Shown here in pieces: positions 9,973 to 20,090 of a DNA stretch of 27,468 nucleotides; within the stretch, counting starts at the first letter, position 1; each line of letters opens with the position of its first letter. Location of the stretch: assembly GCA_003254885.1 (NCBI GenBank), contig QANT01004008.1:1-27468 (forward strand), written 5' to 3'. This stretch comes from Purshia tridentata (lineage: Eukaryota > Streptophyta > Magnoliopsida > Rosales > Rosaceae). Under the pieces are notes generated by a model. It was given only the letters and a program-made list of their open reading frames with translations, was not told where the DNA came from and searched no databases. The position numbers and the translations under genes are program-made.

Positions 9973-11558
9973 TTATTCTGATTCCCTGAAATGATAAATT
10001 TGGACGTTTTCAACATTGAGTTTCTTGAAATTACTTAGCTTCCTGTGAGTCAAAAACTTGCCCCAGCTGTACGGCCTATACTTGGCAGGGTTTTGTTCAT
10101 TGGTCAACTCCTCCAAGGGCTTGACTAGGGTGTAATGAGCAGGGTTGAGAAAGAATGGAATGGAAAATCTTTCCTTCTCTGAGTTTACCATCACCCTGTG
10201 TTCCACACTCTCATATCTCTCATTGCTCCAAACCTGCATAAACATATCCATTTGTTATGTGAATGTAAACTACTTCAATATATATATTCCTCTCCCATTA
10301 ATTCCTATGAAATGTGAATATTGTATGGTTCTAAATTGGTGTGCTTGACTTTAGGTCCTCAAGCTATCAGGAGTGGAAAGCAAGCTTGGTTACTAGCAAA
10401 TTTCAGAGTAATTTGAGAATAGCAAGTTAATATGATGTTTGAAGAATGGTACCTGAATAATGTCACCAACATTAATGATATAGGCATTTGGGGTTGGTTT
10501 AACCCGAATCCACTCTCCATCTGTTTTTCTCTTCACTTCCAGTCCTCCAACATCATCTTGAGCCAGAACGGTTAAGGCACCACCATCTTTGTGGCGACCA
10601 ACACCAAGAGCTAACTGAGGAGAAGGGCAAGGTGGATAGTGGTTGAGTCTGATAAAACTGGTTTGGTCTCTGAAGTAGCTCTTGAACCTGTCTTCTGGCA
10701 AGCCTAGGCTCAAGGCAATAAGTCCCATCAGCTTTAGAGCCAGCTTTTCTACTTCTCGAGCATATTCTTCACACACCACTCTGGTCAAGGTCAAGGCAGT
10801 CTAGCTGTTAGATCATATTAATGCATGGAGTCCATACAGAGAAAAAAAAAAATGAGGCTTCCAAGTGAGAGTTAGTGTTCTTTTTCTTTATACACATAAT
10901 AAAACATAGGTTATTTAGATTACAGGTGAACTGTATGGTTTCAAAGTCATTTTCCCTATAGATCACACACAGTTGATCTAGATTTCTTTAACCATAATAT
11001 TTCATTTTCTGTTTCTTTATCTTCATATTATCATAATATCATTAGCTAAAACGAATATTCATACTCTCATTGATCATTAAGTTACCTTAATTCAGGAGGA
11101 TACTGAGGCCATTGGTTAGTCCACTCTGTCTCTTCCTTGTCATCAGGGTCAGAGGAAGCTGGGACTAAGGTAGGCTCCTCTACTGCGAGATCAAACACCT
11201 CCTTCCAGTCTCTAACATTCTTGGTATGCTCAGTTTCATAGTAACCCAACACATTTTCTTCATCCCTCCTAATCTTCCTCTTCTCCTCCAAAGGCTGAGC
11301 AAAGAACTTCCTCGCCACTGTCTCAATCTTTTCGCGCTTACCCAATGGCACGCCATGGTTGATCACTTGGAAGAACCCCCAGTCCTTGCAGGCATTGCCT
11401 ATTTCTCTAACAACCCCTTCAATGGATTTAGGGTCAGAAATGTTGTCTGGGGAGTATATTGGAGACAAGTCAATCAATGGTATGCCTTCGGCAACGGTGA
11501 TGGTGAGTTTAGGCCTGTGCTCAGGGTCTTGGATAAAAGCTGGATCAACCTCTCCCAT
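9973..11558 (-). CDS. 2-oxoglutarate/Fe(II)-dependent dioxygenase, gene D
   Basis: Exons 11558..11086, 10780..10453 and 10233..9973 (introns 305 and 219 nt, GT-AG) join to 353 aa, starting MGEVDPAFIQ and ending FRESE. H221, D223, H279 and R289-F-S291 are all present, the N-V-G-D turn is intact and no lesion is visible, so this is the cleanest member of the A-D group. It differs from C by scattered substitutions (for example FDLAVEEP for FDFTVEEP) and keeps the family residues where C is odd. Upstream, the TATA-like element has drifted to AATAAAAC (about 11614-11621). DIOX_N spans roughly residues 35-150 and the 2OG-FeII_Oxy core roughly 195-300. Substrate unknown. Confidence 0.94.
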
Positions 11559-11992
11559 GGCTGCTGTTTGATTTGTAACAAAGCTAAGCTACTTGATGTT
11601 ACAAGAATGGTTTGTTTTATTGTGTGAATAGGTAAACCTTTAGCTTGAATCTGGACGGGATATGGTAGAATGGTAGTTGGAGATTAGCAAAGTGCTGCAC
11701 GTTTTTGTTTTGGATGGTTGTGACGTTTGCGCTTGCATAGATAGGTTGTCTATTTTCTACTATGACGCCATTGCATACGTACGCTAGAACATTTATGGGA
11801 CCAAAATGGACTTGAGATATTTCTTTCAATAAGAGGGGTTTTATTGGAAGAAAGGTTGTATCAGCTTTACTAAGCCACTTCTCACTCTTCTCAAAGAACG
11901 TATGTATTAATTTTGTTTCCTTCTTTCTGGACAAAATAAAATGTAATGATCTTTGAGTGCCTTGAGATGAATTCTAATTTGTTCATATAATT

Positions 11993-12043
11993 AGACGAAT
12001 CATTCGACCATTGTTATCAAAAAAGAGAAATCATACGACCGTT
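11993..12043. other. Junction between unit D and gene E with short direct repeat
   Basis: Only about 50 bp separate the end of the C/D-type 5' flank from the conserved 3' block of gene E. They contain a 15-bp direct repeat with two mismatches (11998-12012 and 12029-12043, 'aatcatwcgaccrtt'). Confidence 0.5.
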
Positions 12044-12125
12044 CACCACACCAGGTTTCCAAAGTGTCTTACTACTACTCTATACAGCATGACATTATCT
12101 TCTGGATTGATATACATGCATGACC
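12044..12125 (-). repeat. Conserved 3'-flank block, copy E
   Basis: Copy of the noncoding block downstream of gene E. It is almost identical to copies C and D ('tttccaaagtgtctt', 'actactctatacagcatga'), although the sequence between it and the E stop codon does not align with C/D and the coding exons are clearly more diverged. Confidence 0.65.
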
Positions 12126-12212
12126 TGATTACATAGCATAAGCACAGTAATTACAAGAGAACTTCAAGAGGACTTAGGAGTGAGTAAATTCTCAAGCTAT
12201 AATATATCCTAA

Positions 12213-14021
12213 CTATTCTGGTAACCTAAAATGGTGAATTTGGATGTTCTCCACCTCTTGTTTCTTGAAATCACTGCGGTTTCTGGTAGCAAAAAACTTT
12301 CCCCAATTGTATTCCCTGTATTTGGCAGGGTTTTCATCATTCAATATCTCCTCCAAGGGCTTCACCATCACGTGGTGGGCCGGGAAGAAGAAGAATGGAA
12401 TTGAAAACCTTTCTTTCTCGGAATTAACCACCACTCTGTGCTCCACACTCTCATATTTGTCATTGCTCCAAACCTGTACAAATAAACCCTCTTCACAAAG
12501 CTGACATATATGATATATATGCACATCCCATACATTTGTTTCAGAACTTTTGTGTTGTGTAACTCAAACTACGATGTTCATGATAAAGGATAACTCCTAC
12601 TATAGCTGTATATTCCATGTCACTTATCACGTACTTATTACGTACTTATCTCTGTTTTCTCTACATGTTAATGATGTCAACTTAGTCATACAATAGGACT
12701 CTTGTATCTATGCTGTACATATTAGAATACAATGGACTCTACAAGTGTGGTTGATTCTCTGAGTGATTTAACATGAATGGTACCTGAACAATGTCACCAA
12801 CATTGATGATATAGGCATCTGGGGTGGGTGTAACTGGAATCCATTCTCCATCAGATTTCCGCCTAACTTCCAGTCCTTTAACGTCATCTTGGGCAAGGAC
12901 AGTTAAGGCCCCAGCATCCTTGTGGCGGCCAACACCTAGAGCTAGGTGAGGGAAAGGACATGGAGGGTAGTGATTGAGTCTCACCAAGCTCATATGCTGG
13001 TCTTTGAAATAGCCATTGAACCTGTTCTCTGGCTGGTCTAAGCTCAGAGCAATTAGTCCTAACAACTTGTAAGCTAGTTTTTCTACAGCTCTAGCATACT
13101 CCTGGCAGACCTCTCTGCTCAAGACAACCAATTAGAGTACATAGACCACATGCCAAGTTATAAGGGAAAAATTTTAGCATCATGGAATGTTACGCAGAAC
13201 AGTTTTTCTTCTGAGAGGATTCAGACCCAATTACCCTGAAGGGTCTTTGCCACTTTTGTGGCCCAAATCAGTTTTACATGTATCCAAACATGCCCAAAAT
13301 CGTAAAACTTCAAAGACTTGATAAATTGTCTGATGAATCAAGCAAGAAAACCACAGTTCTTATATTGAATTTAAAAAGGGGAAAAAAATCAAAGAGGCAG
13401 AATTTTTGGAGTTCAAGTTTGTTATCATTTCAACAAAAGCAATCCAAAATTGGCCAACCAACTTCATGCAAATCTTTATATACCAGCTTATCTTAATTGT
13501 CAGATTACCAAGCAAAGACCAAATCAAAATCAGTAACTAAAATAAACAAAAACAGATTACCTTAACTCAGAAGGGTACTGAGGCCACTGATTAGTCAATG
13601 TCCTCAACTCCTTATCATCAGGCTCATGTGTTGCTGGGACCATAGTCTGATCTTCCACCAAGAAATCAAAGACTTCTTTCCAATCTCTAACATTTTTGGT
13701 GTGCTCACCATCATGGTACCCCATTGCATTCACCATGTCTCTCTTCACCTTCTTCTTTTCTTCTACCGGTAAGTCGAAGAATATCTTAGCCACAATCTCA
13801 ATTTTTTTGATCAGTTCCAATGGTACTCCATGGTTGACAACTTGGAAAAATCCCCATTTTTTGCATGCATGGCCTATCTCTGAGACCAGTTGCTTGGTAT
13901 CACCATGGCTGCTTAAGACTGAGAGATCGATTATGGGGATTTCATCATCAACTGGAATTGTGGGTTTGAGCCTTGGCCTCTGGTCAATGGCTTGGATGAA
14001 GGCTGAATCAACCTCCCCCAT
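12213..14021 (-). CDS. 2-oxoglutarate/Fe(II)-dependent dioxygenase, gene E
   Basis: Exons 14021..13561, 13114..12784 and 12473..12213 (introns 446 and 310 nt, GT-AG) join to 350 aa, starting MGEVDSAFIQ and ending FRLPE. Ligands H218, D220 (GRHKDAG) and H276 and the pair R286-F-S288 are present. Exon 2 is one codon longer than in A-D (DQHMSLVRL), and the N-terminal linker is shorter. It has RHKDAG where A-D have RHKDGG, and differs from A-D across all exons, so it is the most diverged of the five and perhaps nearest the ancestral gene. It should be an active soluble oxygenase of the same subfamily. Whether it shares a substrate with A-D cannot be told from sequence. Confidence 0.94.
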
Positions 14022-14956
14022 GACTTAAGATTCAAGGACACAGAGAGTGAAAAATGAGTAGAGGGCTTGTCTTCTAGCAACAGAGGTAGTGAGTGAAAGT
14101 AGTCTTTTGATGGAAGAAGGTGATGTTGGTTTGTATATTTTGTGGGGTTTTCTTGGTTTAATTTTCCTCTTGTAGTGTACTATGAAGTATGAACATAGAC
14201 GGTTTTGGGGTAGAAAATGTTGATTGGATAAATAGAAGACATGGTTTGGAAGGTATCACTGCTGGGTTGACAGGCATTCTTAGTAAAATGTGGTTGCTAT
14301 AATTGCCAATAGATTATTAGTGACGGAGGACCAGGCAACAACCTTTATTACGCGCCTATCAAGCGCGTATGTGCATCATAGAAAGCTTTCGAATAAAATA
14401 TCGCCCAAAGGACTAGCTAATTAGTAATTAGTGTGAACCGTGTGACACAAAGAAACAATAATATATTAATACTAATCATTTGCAAAAACTGTTTCATGTT
14501 TAGTTTCAAATAATATATAATGGTGTCATTTGTTCATACTAGACTGTAGTTGCCAGTTGGTAACTGAAACTTAAAATAATAATAATAATTTGCTCTGGCC
14601 AACATACCCAATAATTTTTCCAAAAGCGACCATCCAATTATTAATGATAAAAGAAGGCAAGAATAGCTAATTAGCTATACATTATGCCCGCATTTCTACA
14701 GTTCCAAGCGATTGAATCAACAACACCTTAATTAATGAAAAATATAATCTCTGTCTTCCTCACTTTCAAAATCTGTTAAATATTGCTACCTTTTTAAAGT
14801 TGTAAAAAAGAATCTTCTTTCAATTTCTGTAGGAAATCAAATTCAGTGGTACAATATAACACTTCAAATGATATGAGAACTCAAACGCACCCTAAATGTG
14901 ACTATTTACAAAGCTAAACAAATATATAGCTTATGACAAATTAAAGATGCGAGTTC
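14022..14956. other. Intergenic between FAM114-like gene and dioxygenase E
   Basis: This holds the promoter of gene E and the 3' flank of the FAM114-like gene. A possible TATA element (AAATATACA, minus strand) lies at 14133-14141, about 115 bp upstream of the E start codon. A CGCG inverted repeat (14349-14369) and a short AAT run (about 14575-14589) are the only other marks. No coding frame is supported. Confidence 0.5.
14349..14369. promoter_or_regulatory. Inverted repeat with two CGCG boxes upstream of gene E
   Basis: The arms tacgcgc and gcgcgta (7 bp, perfect) are separated by 7 bp. Each arm contains a VCGCGB match (ACGCGC, GCGCGT), the core bound by CAMTA calmodulin-binding transcription activators in plants. 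It lies about 330 bp upstream of the gene E ATG in an otherwise AT-rich region. Function is inferred only. Confidence 0.3.
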
Positions 14957-17900
14957 TCAAGCTGCAGGCATAGAGGTCGAAACCACCACATAAGACAAGT
15001 AGTGCAGTCCATCCTGGATTTTGGCCAAAGCTGTGGTCTGGTCATCGCGGAGATGTTTAGAAAAGGAATTCGCTTTTTCCTGCATTGATGTCTGTGGAAG
15101 CACTTCATGGGATTCTGCAGGAGCGCCTTTTATGGCTTCCTGATAAGCTTCAGCAACGTCAGATATACCTGATTTACCAAAACAAAACATTAGATATGCC
15201 TTAAGGTTCATCTGTCTCAACACAAGTATCTGATATCATGCATATCTTCTCGTATGTTTGATATACAGTTATGAAAAAATAAATACATGGCCAACCATGG
15301 TCGAAGGAAAAAAATGGTTATGCTTTGAAGCAGGTAGATGTGGTATATGACATATAACATCTACATGCTTCAACTCATAAGAGTAGGTTAGAATAAAATA
15401 TAAATGGAAGCAAATTAAGCTCATTCAACTCAGAAGAGTAGGGTAGAAATAGGGTTAACCAATCCACTCAGGAACAAAAATTATCAAAGACCTCACTCCA
15501 ACCGCACGCAGGAAAGACATGAGACTTGCTCTGTATCCCCTATAGTATATTATACGTGGTTTGAACTTCAGCAGCCTATACAAGGGCCACCATATTCAGG
15601 TTCTATACTATGTATCCCGGTAGATAGTTCTTTTCTAACCATAGAATTGGCCAGTCAGTTAACAGCTGACCACTTCTGGGTACTTGAGAGCAACAAAAAA
15701 GGAGACCTAAGAGTATTTTCCCTTTGATTATAACAGTAATGCAATGGCATAATACAAAGCTAGGAACAAGTAGTTGATTATGAGAATAACCACAGAAGCA
15801 GAGCTTCAGGGAATCAACCTGTGATGAAACTGCTAGACACTGCTTCCACATATCCTGTCATTGTTTGTGCTTTTGATCTGATTATCTTTGCTTTTTCCAC
15901 AGAATCCTCAGGCCAATCGATATTCCCCAGATCAGCATCCACATCTTCAACCTGAACTTTGTTTGCACTAGATATGATGCATTTACCAAGCATCAGCAGT
16001 TGAGACACCGCAGAACAGCACATTTCTGAGAGCCTCTGCAAAGACATATGATTACTTCAAAACTACTAACTTGGTCAACAAAAGAAATATCAAAGGCCCA
16101 ATAGAATACAATATGGTTATCCTAGTTATATCCATACATGAACCCCCTCTGAGTGAAGACTCTCTAATCTGCCGGTGGTTCTTTGAATTATATCGTTAAC
16201 AGCTTGTCCTGTTAAGGCACTTGGGAACCTGAAAAATGTCAAGTGCAGAAGATTCTAAGAGGGTTGTAGAAAAGGATATCATACCTATAAAATTTTAAAA
16301 CTAATAGTAATAAAGAAGGATATGTATAAAAGAAATAAATGCAATAGAGCAACAAAGGTTAGACTTAGATCACACAAGCAGATCATCTATTCTATTACAT
16401 AGAGCCATAACTTTTGGGTTGGTGAAATATTTAAAAATCCAAACATAACCACACCCAAGAGAAAACTGTTACAACATGATTTTTATGTTAAACAGTTTAA
16501 TTTAAAAAAAAAAGTTATTATTTCTGGCCACTACCTATGTTAACTCTAACCTCTAATTCTCTCCACTACCCCTTCATTTCTCCCCACATTTTTCTTTTTT
16601 TGTAATATTGCACATACATCTTGTATGCATACATTACTAGTCTATAGAACCTTACACAACAGATAATGATTAAAAGACAAAAGAAGCAACTAACACAGTC
16701 TTTCAGGAAAGCCAATAATCTATTACTGATATTCATACAAAATATAAATAACAATTTTTGAAAATAAAATAAAATTAGAAATTGAACAAGGTACGATTAC
16801 CCAGCAGCCATATCAGCAGCCTTGCTGACGCTTGAATCATGTAAACTCTTCATCTCGTCGCTATTTCCATCAGCTCTAGTCTCTTTCTTTTTGCCTTTAT
16901 CTGACTCTGGACCATTTCCGTCCAATTCAGTATTCAAACTAAAAATCTGGTGGACCTGTTTAAGCTTTCCATCATATATAGATTTCTGCTCCGATGATAA
17001 TTTTCCTTTTCTCCGGTTAAATAGTAGCGCATAATGGCTGGACAACGCCTCCAGTTCCTGACAGTATTATAATATAAAAGCTTCAATAAATATATTCCTG
17101 AAGATAACAAGATTTAAACTCGAAGTTAAGAAAGTAACCTCCAACTGTTCTGGACCTCCATATATGTAGAAGCATCGATCAAATCCCACTTCCTCGTATA
17201 ACTGATCCTCTCCAACTTCCTCTTCAGAGTGTTTAGAATTCTTCTCAACTTCAATACCAGTCTCTGTGATCAGTAGATCCAAAGCTTCCTTGCCTACAAA
17301 CTCAAGTACTTGCATTCCCTTTGAGGTAAAAGCTTTTCCACTCTGTAACATAAAACCAAGATATAAGCAATGATGTCAATATTAGTTAACAATCCAAGTA
17401 ACAGGGAAATGCAAACCTCTAATAAGGATGGGGGAGCAGAACCATCAGGTGCTTGCTGGATAGATCCCGCAAGGTTCACAGCAGAATGCTCAAGCCTTGA
17501 GAACATACAACAAACAAATGAAATTCACAAACGAAAAAGTCAGGGTGTCGTTACAGTATATGAAAAAAAGTTTCGATTAAAAAACACTAATTCAATATCA
17601 AAAATAGTATTCAAGTAGAAAGTAATTAAAGAAATTGTTGAAAGTCACTAGTCTGACAGTCTGTCAAATTGACCAAAACTGAGAGAAACATTCACATATA
17701 ATATTTGTATTAAACCTGTGTTTTATGTTCAGAATTCCAACGTTGGGGTATTGCCATGCATGATAATCATTGTAAAAATATGGTAGTTTCTTTTTAAGGA
17801 AAAAATGAATTCTTTGTAACTGTCCAATTCATTCTGAAACCCAATACCACTAAACAATGTCTTTCTATATTTGTATTCAACATTTTCACAAATATGATCA

Positions 17901-19207
17901 ATTCTATATCTATGTTATAGCCCCCTGCCCCATAGTTCAGTATGAAATTATTAACTAGTTAACTGTCCCAGATACAACAGAAAATATCAGGCCAGTAAGC
18001 ATCTGTTTATTATCATTACTAATTTTGATCGAGAACATAACCCAAGAAACTCTCTTCCACATGCAATACAAAAGCTACTTGTTTTCTTCTAGCAAAATGC
18101 CAAAAATAATAATGCATTCAACTGCAGTAGACATACTTTTGAACTAGATCAGTACCCCCTTTCAATGCGCTTCCTAATGCCTGCCAGGCTCCTGAAGCAA
18201 AATTCTCCACAGAACTATCAAGTACCTTGAAATGCTGCAAACATGAAAAGTTCAAGGCAACAGAATGCTTAGTGAAATGCTTAGTTAGGAAACAGTAAGA
18301 GCTACATTAGAGAAAGTAATAACTTCACAATGATTCATTCAGTACCACATAGGCAATAAATGAAGTTTGAGGTAAGGAACTTAACAAACTCAAGAAAAGA
18401 AACTTCACATATCCTAATGTTAGAAAGTAAGACCAGAATGGATAAGATCAGTGTAAATACAATAACACATAATACTTGAGATAAAAAAGGAATTAGCAAC
18501 TCCTAAATAATTTAAGACTTGCCTGACCGAGAAACGAATCTTCACTAGCTTTCTCCAATTTATCCAGAGCAGCCTTCCGCTGCTTTTCATGCTCATCTTG
18601 GCTTTCCTTTTCAGTATCCCCTTCCTCCTCCTTCGAAGATTCTTCCGAGTCCTCAGCAGGGTTTTGCATGTCGGCAATGCTCTTTGCTGCCGTCTGAGCA
18701 ACCGCAGCTGCCTGCATGCACAAAAGCACCACTTCACACCATTGAACCACAAAATGCGGCAAGCCTAAACCTCTTCCATTTGGGTTAAAGAGAGAAATCT
18801 CTGCATATTTTATAATTCAATTTCCACAAACACGAAAAAACATAATACCATACACCTATATTCAGATTAACAACGCATACATCTACAGCAAGGAAAATTA
18901 GATCCAATCACGAAGCTGTTCCCAATTAAAAACCCTAATTTTCCAAAAACAGAATAAAGCAAGTAAATTTATAATAAAATGGAAATTCACAATTCACATA
19001 CATTTATGAAATGGTAGAGATGCTTACGTTACGAGAGATCTCTTCGGCGGCCTTCTGGAGATCTGAGAACACAGAGGAAAATCCCCAGCCTCCCCATCCT
19101 CCTCCACTTGTCGCCGGCGGTGCTGCTGCTTCTGCTTTTGCTTCCTTTTCCTCTTCTTGTGGAGGTTTATTCTCTTCCTGCTTGAGTAGATGTTTGTCTT
19201 CCTCCAT
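14957..19207 (-). CDS. FAM114/DUF719-like protein, nine exons
   Basis: Exons: 19207..19028, 18711..18523, 18234..18137, 17495..17417, 17342..17139, 17057..16801, 16228..16138, 16035..15819, 15168..14957. Lengths total 1527 nt, 508 aa plus stop, with every phase matching, and 508 aa is close to animal FAM114A proteins. Residues 1-60 are charged and end in GGGWGGWGFSSVFSDLQKAA, like the WGxWG start of FAM114. Residues 61-123 are acidic, Ala/Glu/Lys-rich and probably coiled-coil. Exons 3-5 (VLDSSVENFASGAW, LVQKLEHSAVNLAGS, GKAFTSKGMQVLEFVGKEAL) match the FAM114 core. Exon 6 includes ELEALSSHYALLFNRRKGKL. The C-terminal part is helical. No signal peptide or membrane segment is seen. Animal FAM114A1/A2 are reported Rab2-binding proteins of the early secretory pathway; the plant role is unknown. 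Intron 2 has a GC donor. Start is the first in-frame ATG. Confidence 0.88.
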
Positions 19208-19566
19208 TGTTGAAACCAATCAGTCCGCTTGAGATCTTCAGCAGTTGAGGAAATGGAGTTTAAAATTTGAAGAATTTGAACAGATTTTTATTTGAAATGA
19301 GAAGCCTTGGGAGCTCGAATGTGTGTGAGGTTTGTTGGGGCTTTTTGTCAGTTGAAATGGACGAAACCGCACCCCACCGTCTCCTTTCATTCAACGTGGT
19401 TTCGAAGGCAAAATAACATAGCCACGACGCCGTTTCTTTGTGCTGCCAAACGACCTCGTTGACGCTCATATACTGACACAGCACATATGTAAGGGACTGG
19501 TTGCTAATAAAACTCGGCCCACTTTTTAATGAGCCAAGCAATCGCCAAGCACTTGATGTTGTTGTT

Positions 19567-19602
<36 letters not shown>

Positions 19603-20090
19603 GTATTGAAACCGTGGGAAATTTCAATAAAACCCTTAATACTGTTGGAAAATTTCAATTCAAAAATAGTATAAAAATAATATTTATACAAATGTGTTTT
19701 GCTTTTTTGTTATACATGTGAAAAAATTAAAGATAAATAAACCAATACAAAATACATAAGTACAATTATTTGTAATCTTCACCCAAATTTTGATCAATAA
19801 TTTCAATTGAACTTTACAGGACACGCCGACTAGGCTTCGTAAAACACACCTCTAATTTAATATTATCTTGGCCAGTTTAACATCCTAAAAAAAAATGTGG
19901 TTTTAACACTATAAAAATGTGGTATAGATTATTATATGCACACTAATACAACTATACAATAGTGGAAAGAAAGTTTAAATTGCAAGTTAATGTATACTAT
20001 CTTAAAAGTTGATCAGGTTGCAAAGTGACCTTGTATAAAGTAGTAAATAAAACAACAAATAAGGAAAACAAGCTAATGACAAGCTAATAC
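19208..20090. other. Intergenic: FAM114-like 5' region and LRX 3' region
   Basis: The first 250 bp beyond the FAM114-like ATG are the least AT-rich part and probably hold the 5' UTR and promoter. The rest is AT-rich and contains a 32-nt T run and a short inverted repeat, given separately. I see no gene. Confidence 0.5.
19568..19599. repeat. Poly-T run of 32
   Basis: Thirty-two consecutive T on the plus strand, preceded by three GTT units. It is immediately followed by an 8-bp inverted repeat, acagtatt (19601-19608) and aatactgt (19638-19645). It could be a plain microsatellite or the poly-A tail of an old minus-strand retroposon, but I recognise no retroposon body or target-site duplication. 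The length may be unreliable in the assembly. Confidence 0.85.

Larger units (their letters stand above)
9552..11992 (-). repeat. Tandem duplication unit D (gene plus flanks)
   Basis: Partner of 6488-8944, 2.44 kb. Intron 2 is 99 nt shorter than in C because of two short deletions. The unit's left end abuts the copia RT relic, and its right end is 52 bp from the conserved block that lies 3' of gene E. Confidence 0.85.

Noticed and set aside
11617..11934. 105-aa minus-strand frame upstream of gene D (and a similar 62-aa frame at 8654-8842 upstream of C)
   Set aside because: They lie in the duplicated promoter, have diverged in content and carry no recognisable domain.
13278..13496. 72-aa plus-strand frame
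   Set aside because: It falls inside intron 1 of gene E on the opposite strand and has no protein-like features.
19260..19691. 143-aa minus-strand frame with a poly-Lys run
   Set aside because: The Lys run is translation of the T32 homopolymer, and the rest is noncoding flank of the FAM114-like gene.
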